Shown: piece by piece, positions 9,460 to 18,640 of the stretch
Layout: every line of letters starts with the position of its first letter
How positions within the stretch are numbered: position 1 is the first letter of the stretch
Assembly (NCBI GenBank): GCA_017438945.1
Contig: JAFRUI010000029.1
Span: 1-37,304 of the forward strand
Reading direction: 5' to 3'
DNA: 37,304 nt
Source of the DNA: Bacteroidales bacterium
GTDB taxonomy: Bacteria > Bacteroidota > Bacteroidia > Bacteroidales > WCHB1-69
Position numbers and translations under genes: made by a program
The notes under the pieces: generated by a model
The model's database searches: none
The model's input: only the letters and a program-made list of their open reading frames with translations
What the model was told of the DNA's origin: nothing

Positions 9460-12400
9460 CTACCGCACCGTCACCCTCACTCCGCTGCCCTGTGCGCGGT
9501 ACTCCGGTGCGTACATACACTCCACGGTGGTGGCACCGGCGGAGAAGTCGCCGGTCTGAGTGGCAAAGACATCGTATTCCAGCACGATGGTGCCTTGCGG
9601 GAAGCGGCTGAAGAAGAAGCAGTTGGCGGCATCGCGGGGACTCTCCACCCACCATACACCGCCCTGATTGCCCTCGCGCTCGTGGATGTACACCGGCTCG
9701 AAGGCCGCCGCCCGCGGATCCTTGACCTGCACGTACTCTAAGTCGCGGTCGCTGGTGATGACGATCTTCACGGTGATGCGCTCGCCTAAACGGACAGGGT
9801 TCTCGTCAGTCACCGGCGCGGCGGTCTTCCCGTCGCCGACAGCCGGCTGGTGGTAGAGCGTGCGCCGCACCGACAGTCCGCTGCCCGTTGCCTCCACCTT
9901 GTCGGGGACCTCCAAATACTGCCAGTACGCGGCCCCGAAGGTCGGGTGTGTGCCGTCGGTGCGCACGGTGATGTCGGCCAATCGCGGCGACATTTCCTCC
10001 GGAGCCCAGACCCGCTGCAGGTAGCCGGTGCCGGCTTCGGCGCGGACCGCCTCCGTGTTCGTAATCTCCTCGCCGCCCACAGTGATGACCGTCGCGGCGG
10101 ATTGCAGCAGGTTGGCTGGGGCACCGAGCAGCAGCGCATAGACGGCCTCCGCCGTGGCTTTCGTGTTTGACCAGCTGTTGCCTTCCTTCTGCATCAGCAG
10201 CCACTGTTTCATCATCGTCAGCTCGCCCTCGCGCGGCGAGATCTCGGTGAACGCTTCAATGAGCAACGCCTGCCGCTCGATGGGCGCCTCGTACCAGCGA
10301 TAGTAACACCCGCTGTACTCCCTGCGCCAGTACATCCCCTTCTCACGGTCAATAACCGACTGCTGACGAATCGTTTCCATAATGTCCTTCGCTTCTTTCA
10401 CTCTGCCGATGCGATACAAAACCAACGCCACCTCCGCCTGACGGGTGAACTTGGCTTTCTCCAAATCCTCCATCATCCGTGTGGTGAGATTCTGCACGTA
10501 AGGCTTTGACAGCCAAATGGAATCAAACGGTGCGAACGTGCGGGCGTAGAGGTAGTGAATCTCTTCCTCAGAGAAATAGAACATAGCCTTGGGATCTTTC
10601 TCCAACCGTTTCAGGTACGCTTGATAACGCTCCTCTTGATACCGGTCGGCGGCGCGGATGGCTCTTTCGAGCATCTTGTCGGCGTTTGGCACCGTGATAC
10701 CCATGCGCTGCAGCTTGTAGAAGCCCGCCACGAGGTGGTCGGTGATGTACGGGGAGTAGCTCCAGCGTCCGTACCAGTCCCAACCGCCGCCTAATAACTG
10801 ATTGTTCTGCAGCTTGTTGAAGCTCTTGTCCAACACCTTCTGCAGGTTCTCGTCGGCGAAGAGCTTGGCGGTCTCTATCCGCTGTTGCGACTCGATTTGC
10901 GCGTCCCGCAACCACGGAGTCTCCTCCGTCAGCATACTCTGCAGCGACTCGTTTTTGAGCAGCGGGGAGGTCAATGCGTTGTTCACTGTGTCGCTCAGCC
11001 ATTGGGTGAACACCTCGCGGAGACCGGGGTTCTGCGCGAGGGCGTGCTGCACGGTCGCCGCCGCGAACAGCTTGCTGAAGGTCTGCTCGTTGCAGTCGTA
11101 AGGGTAGCGCATCAGGTACGGCAGTGCGCGGATGGCGAGCCACGCGGGGTTGGTGGTCGCCTCCACGGTGTAGCTCAGAGGCTGCATCGTGGGGGTGCTG
11201 TGCGTGCGGTAGCGGCGGAACGTGACGGCCGTGTCGCTGCCCGCAGGCACCACGAACGGGCACGATTCTGTCACTAACATCTTGTTGGGCAACACGGGCA
11301 GGAGGTTCTCCTCGCCATCGCCGTAGTTGCCGGCGCGGGCCACCATCCGGTAGCCGATGGCGGGGAGGCCGCCAGGGACGACAATGAGGAATTGGACGGA
11401 TTGGGAGGCGCCGGCCGCCACGGAGAATCGGGAATCCCCTTCCGTAGAGACGCGCCATGGCACGTCTCTACCGTCATCGTTAATTACCATTTCCACGGGT
11501 AGTCCATCCTCCGCATTGAAAAATTCCACCGTCACCGTGCCCGCCAGGTCGGATTCACTGCGGTTGGTGATTTTGGCACGGAGCGTGAGGGTGTCGCCCT
11601 CGCGGAAGAAGCGCGGGGCGTTGCTCTGCAGCATCAGCGTGCGGCGGCTCTGCAACAGCGCGGTGACACTCTTTATGCGCATGTCCTTGGTATGCCCGAA
11701 GGCGTAGAACTCCCAGCCGGTGTATTGGTCGGGTAAGGTGAAGTCGATGTGCACGCGGCCGCTGTCATCGGGATGGAGGTTCGGGTAGAAGAAGGCCGTC
11801 TCCACGAAGTTGCTGCGCGGGGTCACGTCGGGCGAAAGGGTCGGTTCCGTGACCGTCTCGACTATCTCTATCTCCGGAGCGCTGTCCGTGCGTACGCCAT
11901 CGACGATGGTCACCTGCCCGTCGCTGCGGTTGCCACGCACGAGGGTCATCGTCCCATCCACGGAAGAGACTCCGTCCAAATTAGACAATGCGCGGGCCAC
12001 ATCATAGCCGCCGGACGAAGAGGTGTTGTCCGCGCTGAACACCGGCGGTTCCCACGCGATAACCACTTCACTAAGTTCATTTGAGGTTGTGTTGTCCTGA
12101 TAGTAAATGTATCTCGGCATGGGCGACTGCACCTTCTCGTAACGCAGTTTGGTCTTCGAAGCGGTCCCTTTGTTGTAGCGGGTGTAATCGCTGTAGGCAT
12201 CGGACAGGTCATAGCAGTGGTTTCGGGATGGCCTCATCAGGGCTTGGCGGATTTTGCGCGGAATGCTGAATCTTTGCGGATAATAGTGCTGCCCGTAGTC
12301 GGCCTTGCGCATGCCCAACTCATACAGACTCCCGTCGATCATCCAGGCTAAAAGTTCCGCCTGCTGCACGGATTTCGAATCGCCGTCGGTGAGGGTGATC

Positions 12401-15400
12401 TCCCAATGTTCGTTGCTGCCGGGCTCCGACACGTCGCGATAGTGTGTCAGCTTGGCGTTCATAATCAGCTTGCGGTAGCGTTTGTTCACTCGCTCGATAT
12501 AGCGGGCATCCAGCGGCAACAACGTGTCGCGGATAACTTTATGGAGCTGGTCGTCTTTCACGATGCGGGCGCAGAAGCTGAGATTGCGTTTGCCGCCACG
12601 GTGCGTCTTCACCGTCACGGTACGTTGCTCCTTGTCGAGCGGAATGCGCAGGGTCTTGAGCTTCCGCTCTCCCTGATAGACGTCGCAAATCGCCACCGCG
12701 TTACGCAGACAGCTGCCGACCGAGAGGATCAGCGGTTCGCCAAGCCTCTCCGGCACTGAGACGAAGGTCGCCCGAATCGGTTGGTAAGGACGGAAATCCG
12801 AATCGTTGGAACGGTTCACTGTGAAGTGCCGTTTCGCCGATGCCGTTTTCCCGGATTTGTCAACGCATTCGACCAACAGCAGGTAATTACCCGCTTCCCA
12901 GTTTCTCACATTTATCTTTAAGATGGAATCCGGCACCATCGTTTCCACCGTTTTATACACGGTGTCCAAACCGGGCCAACTGTCGGGATTGTTGGCGTGA
13001 GGATCGAAGGTGAGGTGCGGGAACTCGCGGGCGTATTCCGCTTCGCTGTGCATGGGATGCCAGTAGAGAGGCTTGCGTTCGAATGCCGGAATCCGGTATT
13101 CGTCGGGTGCCTGCAGGCGCACCACGCGGATGTTCATCGGGACGGGTTGCAGTATGCCGTTGTGGTTGACCGCCTTCACTAACCAGCGGGCCGTGTCAGC
13201 CAGCGACAAATCAATGTCGTCATCCTTGGAGATGCTGACCGTCAACATCTTGTCCGGAATCCAGACAGAGCTCTCGTCACGGTGCGTTTCGCCGTTCAGG
13301 TCGGTGACGATGGCCTCGATTTCCAACATATAGGAAAACGGCCCGACAGGATAACGGTACTCGAAACGCCCGTCGCGCTCCGTATAGACCTCTATGAGCC
13401 GGGTTTTAGCTTCGCCTTTCGCCTGAATATGCAGGGCGACGGCGGCGTTGGCGATGGGCAAGCCGTTAAGGGCGGTCACCGTGCCCCGGATGGGGAGCGT
13501 GTCGCCGGCGGCCACCTGCTGCGAGTCGGGCTCCAGCTTCACCTTGAAGGTGGGCAGCTTGTATTCGGCCACCTCAATGGTGGCACGCTCTCCGGAACAA
13601 GTCCGCATAGAACGCCTCCTGCCATATTTGGCGTGGTCTGGGCAGAAGACCCGCAAGGTGTATTTCCCAATGGTTTTCGGCAGGGTGAACACGCCAGACA
13701 CACTGCCGTATTCGGAGGTGACGAGCTCCAGCGTGTCGGGCGCGGCATTCGTTCGCTCCAGAATCGCCAGCACCCGCTCGTTCTTGACGGCCTTGCCTTT
13801 TTTCGACAATATATACTTGAAATGAACGGTCTGCCCCGGCCGGTACAACGTCCTGTCGGTGAAAAGCTGCGGATTGTACTGGCAACGGTGACCGTGCCGG
13901 AAAGGATAGCGATAAACCGCCGAACTTGCCAATTCATCTATGACAGAATACTCGGCTTTTTGATCAAAAACAGAGATGTTACCCTTCATATAGATAAAGC
14001 CAAACAAATTGTCCGAATAGGGAATCTCCCCGAAACGATTAGAGTAAAGGGCGTGAGGGTGATGACTTCTGACACGTAATTTGCGAAGGGGTTCGCCCGT
14101 GCGCAGGTCATTGACAGCCACGAATCTTTTCTTGCCGGCATTCCAGTTGGCGAGCTTGAGGCGGGTGACCCGGAATTTTGCCGTCATGAGCGCTCCGGTG
14201 ACATCCAACTCCGGCCGCGTGTGGAAGCAGAACAGGTAGTTCCCCGCAGGCAGGGAATCCACCCAAAGTTCCGTGGTGGAGAAACGGCTCCTGTCACGGC
14301 TGTCCAAATCAAACCGCTGCCAGAGGACAGGCACTTTGGAGAGCAAACTGGTATCTACATTGTGATTTTTATAGCGCGACGAATAATAATCTTCACTGCT
14401 TCCGTCGTCATCATATTCACTTGTAGTGATGGGTGACGTGGTATAAACGCTGACGTAGAGGGTCTCTAAGTTTCGGTATTGTACAGGGATGCGCAGCTTG
14501 TGTCCGAGGGTGAGATCGGTATGGGCGTTGAAAAGCGAGATGGCCGGGAGGGTGAGCGTCTCCAAGTAGTAGGCGGCGTTCTTTGCGTACATCCTGATGA
14601 CGGCATCGGTGTAAGGCTCCGTGCCGCACTGCTTGAGCACTTGGTTGAAATAGTCGATGGCACGGGACTTGTAGTCGGTCTCCCGGTCCACAATTTGTTG
14701 GGCGGCGACGAGCAGCACTCCGCGCTCGTAGTCGAAGGTAAGGTCGGGACCGAAAGCCTTCTCTAACGAGTCGAGCGTCTTCCAGCAGGCGGAGGCGTAC
14801 ACGTCCTCATCGACTTTTGGGAAACGATAATGCAGCCGCTGCACCTCATAGTCTATCAAGATATTCCGCTCCGTATGGGCGGTCATGGCCTCGTCAATCA
14901 GCGCGATGGCGAGTTCGGGCTCCTTATCCCCAACAATCCGGATGCAGCTTTGGTAGAGCACGTCGTTGAGGGTCGGGCGCAGGTGGCGGGTTTCGGGTAC
15001 CGTTTCGAGCAGGAAATCCCAGCGGTGCGTGAGAATCGGCACGTCGCGGGGCATCGCGTCAAAGCAGGCGAAGAAATGCCGTTTCGCGACCTCGCGGTAG
15101 TTCTCCGCCGACCACTCCGTCATATTGCGGAAGTCGGCCTCCTGCAGGGTGGTCGCGTCGGGGTCAGCCGGTCTTGAAGGATAAAGCATCAACCCGATAA
15201 GATAGTGGTACAACGACTGATACACCATGCTGTCGCGGTCGCTCCAACGGGCTTCCACATTGTCGCGCCGCAGCGAGTCGAGCCACATCGCCGACTGCTG
15301 CACGCTCATGTCACCATACAAACGGTTGAGGAGCAGCCGCTTGTGGTTCGCGATGAAGCGATGGTAGGCGTTGTGCTCCGCCTCGGCCTTCCACCTGATA

Positions 15401-15570
15401 GTATCGAGCATCGCCTGCTGGCTGGTCAGATGGCGCTGTGGGATGCCGTCATAGAGCGTCCACAAATGCTCGAACGAGCGGCTGTCGGGGCGAGTCTGCG
15501 CGTGCGACCCCGTCACCGCGAATAGTGCCGCCATGAGCAGCAAAATATTGAGAATGTGCCGATTGTTCAT
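9460..15570 (-). CDS. alpha-2-macroglobulin family protein with thioester motif
   Basis: A very large (2036-residue) exported protein, likely a periplasmic or surface protease trap. A signal peptide (ending near GSHAQ) lacks a lipobox. The N-terminal ~450 residues are helical and repeat-like. An MG2-type domain with DRTLYRPGQTVHF lies near residue 575. A segment about residues 1160-1226 (LSEVVIAW, then LSNLDGVSSVDG, then VTIVDGVRT) resembles the linker and plug of TonB-dependent receptors and occupies the bait-region position. The A2M domain starts at about 1240 (FYPNLHPDDSGRVHIDF). The thioester motif CNEQ starts at Cys1493 in an all-alpha thioester domain, and a receptor-binding-like beta domain closes the protein. 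Residues about 1367-1376 (GRDVPWRVST) are encoded by an inserted 28-bp palindrome. No penicillin-binding protein 1C gene is adjacent, unlike the enterobacterial homologue. Confidence 0.9.
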   Translation of the reverse strand: MNNRHILNILLLMAALFAVTGSHAQTRPDSRSFEHLWTLYDGIPQRHLTSQQAMLDTIRWKAEAEHNAYHRFIANHKRLLLNRLYGDMSVQQSAMWLDSLRRDNVEARWSDRDSMVYQSLYHYLIGLMLYPSRPADPDATTLQEADFRNMTEWSAENYREVAKRHFFACFDAMPRDVPILTHRWDFLLETVPETRHLRPTLNDVLYQSCIRIVGDKEPELAIALIDEAMTAHTERNILIDYEVQRLHYRFPKVDEDVYASACWKTLDSLEKAFGPDLTFDYERGVLLVAAQQIVDRETDYKSRAIDYFNQVLKQCGTEPYTDAVIRMYAKNAAYYLETLTLPAISLFNAHTDLTLGHKLRIPVQYRNLETLYVSVYTTSPITTSEYDDDGSSEDYYSSRYKNHNVDTSLLSKVPVLWQRFDLDSRDRSRFSTTELWVDSLPAGNYLFCFHTRPELDVTGALMTAKFRVTRLKLANWNAGKKRFVAVNDLRTGEPLRKLRVRSHHPHALYSNRFGEIPYSDNLFGFIYMKGNISVFDQKAEYSVIDELASSAVYRYPFRHGHRCQYNPQLFTDRTLYRPGQTVHFKYILSKKGKAVKNERVLAILERTNAAPDTLELVTSEYGSVSGVFTLPKTIGKYTLRVFCPDHAKYGRRRSMRTCSGERATIEVAEYKLPTFKVKLEPDSQQVAAGDTLPIRGTVTALNGLPIANAAVALHIQAKGEAKTRLIEVYTERDGRFEYRYPVGPFSYMLEIEAIVTDLNGETHRDESSVWIPDKMLTVSISKDDDIDLSLADTARWLVKAVNHNGILQPVPMNIRVVRLQAPDEYRIPAFERKPLYWHPMHSEAEYAREFPHLTFDPHANNPDSWPGLDTVYKTVETMVPDSILKINVRNWEAGNYLLLVECVDKSGKTASAKRHFTVNRSNDSDFRPYQPIRATFVSVPERLGEPLILSVGSCLRNAVAICDVYQGERKLKTLRIPLDKEQRTVTVKTHRGGKRNLSFCARIVKDDQLHKVIRDTLLPLDARYIERVNKRYRKLIMNAKLTHYRDVSEPGSNEHWEITLTDGDSKSVQQAELLAWMIDGSLYELGMRKADYGQHYYPQRFSIPRKIRQALMRPSRNHCYDLSDAYSDYTRYNKGTASKTKLRYEKVQSPMPRYIYYQDNTTSNELSEVVIAWEPPVFSADNTSSSGGYDVARALSNLDGVSSVDGTMTLVRGNRSDGQVTIVDGVRTDSAPEIEIVETVTEPTLSPDVTPRSNFVETAFFYPNLHPDDSGRVHIDFTLPDQYTGWEFYAFGHTKDMRIKSVTALLQSRRTLMLQSNAPRFFREGDTLTLRAKITNRSESDLAGTVTVEFFNAEDGLPVEMVINDDGRDVPWRVSTEGDSRFSVAAGASQSVQFLIVVPGGLPAIGYRMVARAGNYGDGEENLLPVLPNKMLVTESCPFVVPAGSDTAVTFRRYRTHSTPTMQPLSYTVEATTNPAWLAIRALPYLMRYPYDCNEQTFSKLFAAATVQHALAQNPGLREVFTQWLSDTVNNALTSPLLKNESLQSMLTEETPWLRDAQIESQQRIETAKLFADENLQKVLDKSFNKLQNNQLLGGGWDWYGRWSYSPYITDHLVAGFYKLQRMGITVPNADKMLERAIRAADRYQEERYQAYLKRLEKDPKAMFYFSEEEIHYLYARTFAPFDSIWLSKPYVQNLTTRMMEDLEKAKFTRQAEVALVLYRIGRVKEAKDIMETIRQQSVIDREKGMYWRREYSGCYYRWYEAPIERQALLIEAFTEISPREGELTMMKQWLLMQKEGNSWSNTKATAEAVYALLLGAPANLLQSAATVITVGGEEITNTEAVRAEAGTGYLQRVWAPEEMSPRLADITVRTDGTHPTFGAAYWQYLEVPDKVEATGSGLSVRRTLYHQPAVGDGKTAAPVTDENPVRLGERITVKIVITSDRDLEYVQVKDPRAAAFEPVYIHEREGNQGGVWWVESPRDAANCFFFSRFPQGTIVLEYDVFATQTGDFSAGATTVECMYAPEYRAQGSGVRVTVR
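11444..11471. repeat. 28-bp GAGACG-type palindrome inside the macroglobulin-like gene
   Basis: GTAGAGACG and CGTCTCTAC arms (9 bp each) flank CGCCATGGCA, whose core GCCATGGC is itself a palindrome; 26 of 28 bases are symmetric. It is read in frame as GRDVPWRVST. Related palindromes sit at 37003-37049, which suggests a dispersed element. Confidence 0.85.
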
Positions 15571-15593
15571 TCTTCCGTCGGTTTTTCGTAATG

Positions 15594-15601
15594 CAAAAAT
15601 A
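15594..15601 (-). promoter_or_regulatory. -7 promoter box of the macroglobulin-like gene
   Basis: TATTTTTG on the minus strand, 23 nt before the ATG; matches TAnnTTTG. Confidence 0.55.
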
Positions 15602-15673
15602 CAACATTTTTGTATTAAAACGGAAAAAAGCCAAAGGGTTGCAGAGAAATTTTTTTTTATTTGGGCGAGTTAC

Positions 15674-15772
15674 AATGTTTTTTGCCATCCGTCCCGTATG
15701 TACGGATGATTGTCCGTACACACAATCCATTGTACGCCAGTGTTATATCATCGAAAATAGGCAAAAAACATT
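15674..15772. repeat. 13-bp inverted repeat enclosing a hairpin
   Basis: AATGTTTTTTGCC (15674-15686) is the exact reverse complement of GGCAAAAAACATT (15760-15772). Inside is a second perfect hairpin, TGTACGGA (15699-15706), loop TGATTG, TCCGTACA (15713-15720). No target duplication is visible at the ends. It could be a structured leader RNA, a regulatory site or a MITE-like remnant. Confidence 0.6.
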
Positions 15773-15934
15773 TCCACTTCAATCCCTCTCGCACACCCGT
15801 CCGCAACACCATCCCATTTCGCGGCGAACTAACCAATCCCCTCGCCCTAACCTTTTTTCCGCGCCGCGAACATCGCGTCCGGACCTTCTCACAAAAAAAA
15901 TGGGAACATCGCCCGCATCCGGCTACAGATATGC

Positions 15935-15950
15935 AACCGCTAACGCGGTT
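15935..15950. repeat. AACCGC/GCGGTT palindrome with conserved-looking flank
   Basis: AACCGC, loop TAAC, GCGGTT, with the flank GGCTACAGATATGC on the left. The combination reminds me of dispersed repeats seen between genes in other Bacteroidales, but that is from memory and untested here. Confidence 0.4.
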
Positions 15951-15980
15951 TGAGGGCAAATCCGCCCATTTTCTCAACAC

Positions 15981-16036
15981 AAATCACAAATCACAAGTCA
16001 CAAGTCACAAGTCTCAAATCACAAGTCTCAAATCAC
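15981..16036 (-). repeat. heptamer array, AARTCWC class, abutting the TolC stop
   Basis: Eight units on the + strand (AAATCAC x2, AAGTCAC x2, AAGTCTC, AAATCAC, AAGTCTC, AAATCAC). In the sense of the TolC gene they read GTGATTT or GTGACTT and start at the last base of its TAG stop. Confidence 0.95.
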
Positions 16037-17346
16037 TACTCTTCCCCCGCTAACAGCTGCAACAGCCGCACCTGATACATAAACTCACACTTCGCCTGCG
16101 CGAGGTTGGAGGCCGCTTGCAAGTAGTTGTTCTTCGCTTCGTTGAAGGATGTACCCGTGGATTTCCCGTTCTCGTACAGAGCCGTTTCAAGGTCGAAGGC
16201 CTCTTTCGCGCTGGCCTCCGCCACCTGGCTGCTGGCGTACTTCTCCTTCGCAGCCACTGCATTGAAATAGGCCTGCTGGATCTCCTTGTACAAACTCTTC
16301 TTGACGTTCTCTGTCTGTATCCGCTGGCTTTCGAGCTGCAGCTTGGCCATCCGCACGTTGTTGCGGGTCTCTAACCGGTCGAAGATCGGCACGTTGAGTG
16401 AGATGCCCACGTACGGACTGAAGTTGTCGCGCAGCTGCGCCCCGAAACCCTTGCCCGGGTAGCCCAACAAAGCATAGTAGTCAGTGACCAGTCCGCCATT
16501 CATCGACAAAGTAGGATACCAACCGCCCTTCGCCAAGGCGATGTTGGTCTTCGCGTAGTCGGTGCGGATCTCCTCGGCTTTCACGGACGCCCTGTTACCC
16601 AATGCCTGCTGGTAGATCTGCTCGGGCGACGGCAAAACGGCGGGCAAAGCAGCGTCAAGTTCCGGCTTCGCAACTACGAAACCCTCCGGCGACTCCAGCT
16701 CTAGCAACTGGGTCATATCCAACGTGGCGGAAACCAGTCCGTTGTGCGCCTGCGTGTAGGTGAGGCGGCTCTGTGCCAAGGTGGACTTCCTTGCGGCAAC
16801 CTCCGCGGGACCAATCTTGCCGAGCTCGTAAAGGGCAATCAACCGCTCCACCTGCGCGGAGTCGATGGCGATCTGCAGCTTCGCGACCTCGCAGACCTCC
16901 ATCTGGTACAGAATCTGCATGTAGGCCTGCGTCACCGCGATGCGGATGTCCTCTTTGGCCTTGTCGCAGTCGGCGGTAGCAGCTTCCAAGTTCAACTTCC
17001 CCATTGTGATGTTGTTCTTGACCCGTAAGCCGGTGAAGAGGTTCATGCTCCCCCCTATACCGAAGGATGTGTTGGCAGTGTTGGAGCTGACGTAGGTGTT
17101 GTCCTCCGAGAGTCCCCTCCCGAAGGAGAAACTCTGCGACGCACTCGCCTGCAATGCCGGCCACACGCTGTTCTTGGCCGTGTTCAGCTCGACCTCCCGC
17201 TGCGACTTCACCAGTTCGCTCTGCTTGACCGTCAGGTTATGGTCGAGGGCGTACTGCACGCAGGCGTCAAGGGTCCAAGGGGTGGATTGGGCCTTTGCCA
17301 GGAAAACGCACAATATGAATATTGCTATAGAAGATGTCTTTTTCAT
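16036..17346 (-). CDS. TolC-family outer membrane efflux protein
   Basis: Outer-membrane channel of a tripartite efflux pump. From the chosen start MKKTSSIAIF the protein is 436 residues with a signal peptide cleaved near AKAQ. Two OEP repeats of about 200 residues are visible, with long amphipathic helices (for example the VEVNTAKNSVWPALQAS-like segment and the NVRMAKLQLESQRIQTENVKK segment). A start 12 bp upstream (MLGN) is in frame, but MKKTSS gives the usual signal peptide. It is the last gene of the padR-pspC-ABC-adaptor operon. The gap to the adaptor is short and filled by an ATTATCA array. Confidence 0.93.
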   Translation of the reverse strand: MKKTSSIAIFILCVFLAKAQSTPWTLDACVQYALDHNLTVKQSELVKSQREVELNTAKNSVWPALQASASQSFSFGRGLSEDNTYVSSNTANTSFGIGGSMNLFTGLRVKNNITMGKLNLEAATADCDKAKEDIRIAVTQAYMQILYQMEVCEVAKLQIAIDSAQVERLIALYELGKIGPAEVAARKSTLAQSRLTYTQAHNGLVSATLDMTQLLELESPEGFVVAKPELDAALPAVLPSPEQIYQQALGNRASVKAEEIRTDYAKTNIALAKGGWYPTLSMNGGLVTDYYALLGYPGKGFGAQLRDNFSPYVGISLNVPIFDRLETRNNVRMAKLQLESQRIQTENVKKSLYKEIQQAYFNAVAAKEKYASSQVAEASAKEAFDLETALYENGKSTGTSFNEAKNNYLQAASNLAQAKCEFMYQVRLLQLLAGEE

Positions 17347-17376
17347 ATTACCAAGCATTTGCCTCTACCGAGGCTA

Positions 17377-17404
17377 ATTATCAATTATCAATTATCAATT
17401 CTGA
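17377..17404 (-). repeat. heptamer array, ATTATCA class
   Basis: ATTATCA x3 then ATTCTGA on the + strand. In the adaptor gene sense it reads TGATAAT, and the TGA at 17395-17397 within a unit is the stop codon of the adaptor gene. Confidence 0.9.
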
Positions 17405-18483
17405 ATTACCTTCGTGCCCCGCACTTTCTCCCCTTCTTTCAACCCGCTGGTCACCACGATGTTGAGGCCGTCGCTGAGGCCGGTGGTGATGCTACGGCGT
17501 TCGTAGTCGTTGCCTTTCTTGACATAGACGAAGGTGGAGTCGCCGGAGAACTCCAAGGCGCTCTCGGGGATGGCGAGGACGTGCTCGGCACTCTCCAAGA
17601 CGAGCTCGGCATTGGCGCTGTAGCCGGAACGGATCTTGTTGTCGCTCTGCGGCTTGACGGCGGCACGGATCTCGAACTGGTTGGCCCCGTTATTCTGCAC
17701 GGCCTTCGGGGAGATGTACTCCAACACGGCGTCGAAGCTGTAGTCCTGCAATGCCCCGATGGTGATCTTCAGCGGGGTGCCCTCACGCAGCGTACCGACC
17801 TCCGTTTCATCGACGTTCCCCTTGAAGATCAGGTCGTTCATGTCGGCAACGGTGGCGACCGTGGTGCCGTCGTTCAAGGTGTTGGCTTGGATGACGGAAT
17901 TACCGACTTTCACCGGCACGTCGAGGATCAAGCCCGAGATAGTGGAGCGGATGAGCGTGGAGCTGGACTTGGCGTTCGTGGAGGAGACACCGTCGCGGAT
18001 GATCTCTAACGCATCCTGCGCCGCCGACTTCTCCTCCCTGACCTGCTGCAACGCCTGCGTCACCTGCTCGAACTCCTCGTTGCTGACCAACTTCTTGTCG
18101 TACAAGGCTTTCTCGCGGTCGTAGTTGGCCTTGGCCTGGTTGTAGTTGATGTCGGCCAAGCGCACCCTACTCTGCGCCGCACTCAGCGAGTTCATGTCGG
18201 GGATGACCTTCAGCTTGGCGATGACCTCGTTCTCCTTCACCTCCTGACCGGCCTCCTTGTACAGCTCGGCGATGATGCCGTTGATCTGCGGCTTCACGGC
18301 CACCTCGTTGCGCGGACCTATCTGTCCGGTGATCAGCGTCTTCCGACTGATGTCCATGTACGTGACCTCGTACTCGTTGAAGACCTCCTTCTCGGGTCTC
18401 GACTTCTTGAAGAGGAACACGAAGGTTCCGATGAAGATGAGGGCGATTAATCCAAAAATCAAATACTTAATACCTTTTTTCAT
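17395..18483 (-). CDS. periplasmic adaptor subunit (HlyD/MacA type)
   Basis: Membrane-fusion protein that links the inner-membrane ABC transporter to TolC. The 362-residue protein has one N-terminal TM helix (residues about 6-26), a lipoyl/barrel-sandwich segment split around a coiled coil (QSRVRLADINYNQAKANYDREKALYDK, about residues 103-130, and a second helix to about 165), a beta-barrel domain and a membrane-proximal domain ending in EGEKVRGTKVIQN. The ATG at 18483 is preceded by a hairpin-rich intergenic element. The last codon and stop lie in the ATTATCA array. Confidence 0.93.
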   Translation of the reverse strand: MKKGIKYLIFGLIALIFIGTFVFLFKKSRPEKEVFNEYEVTYMDISRKTLITGQIGPRNEVAVKPQINGIIAELYKEAGQEVKENEVIAKLKVIPDMNSLSAAQSRVRLADINYNQAKANYDREKALYDKKLVSNEEFEQVTQALQQVREEKSAAQDALEIIRDGVSSTNAKSSSTLIRSTISGLILDVPVKVGNSVIQANTLNDGTTVATVADMNDLIFKGNVDETEVGTLREGTPLKITIGALQDYSFDAVLEYISPKAVQNNGANQFEIRAAVKPQSDNKIRSGYSANAELVLESAEHVLAIPESALEFSGDSTFVYVKKGNDYERRSITTGLSDGLNIVVTSGLKEGEKVRGTKVIQN

Positions 18484-18536
18484 ATCAATGTTTATTATCT
18501 CATTCGTCTTTTATCCATCATTCTGCTACCGAGCTT

Positions 18537-18640
18537 TTGCCCCTCCGGGGCTGCTCAAGGAAGTAGTTCTGATACCCCCTGCCCTTCGGGCATCCCCCCT
18601 AAAGGGGGGAATGGTGCTTCGACCGTATCTTTTGTCATTC
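18537..18640 (-). repeat. ~105-bp hairpin-rich dispersed element, copy 1
   Basis: Contains GCCCC-TCC-GGGGC, GCCC-TTC-GGGC and CCCCCC-TAAA-GGGGGG (18594-18609) hairpins, ending GTATCTTTTGTCATTC and running straight into the CATTCAG array. Copy 2 at 20002-20106 differs by about eight substitutions and one indel (my hand count). Both copies lie between genes of the same operon, just past a permease stop codon. Confidence 0.9.

Larger units (their letters stand above)
15571..16035. other. 465-bp intergenic region without a gene
   Basis: No convincing coding sequence. From right to left it holds the AAATCAC array abutting the TolC stop, a GC-rich block with the hairpin AACCGC-TAAC-GCGGTT at 15935-15950, a Pro/Arg-type GC-rich stretch of unknown nature, a 13-bp inverted repeat spanning 15674-15772 with an inner hairpin, and the macroglobulin-like gene promoter at 15594. 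Confidence 0.7.

Noticed and set aside
18594-18609. CCCCCC-TAAA-GGGGGG hairpin as an intrinsic terminator
   Set aside because: On the transcribed strand no T run follows the stem, and the operon continues in the same direction with no visible promoter, so simple termination is unlikely.
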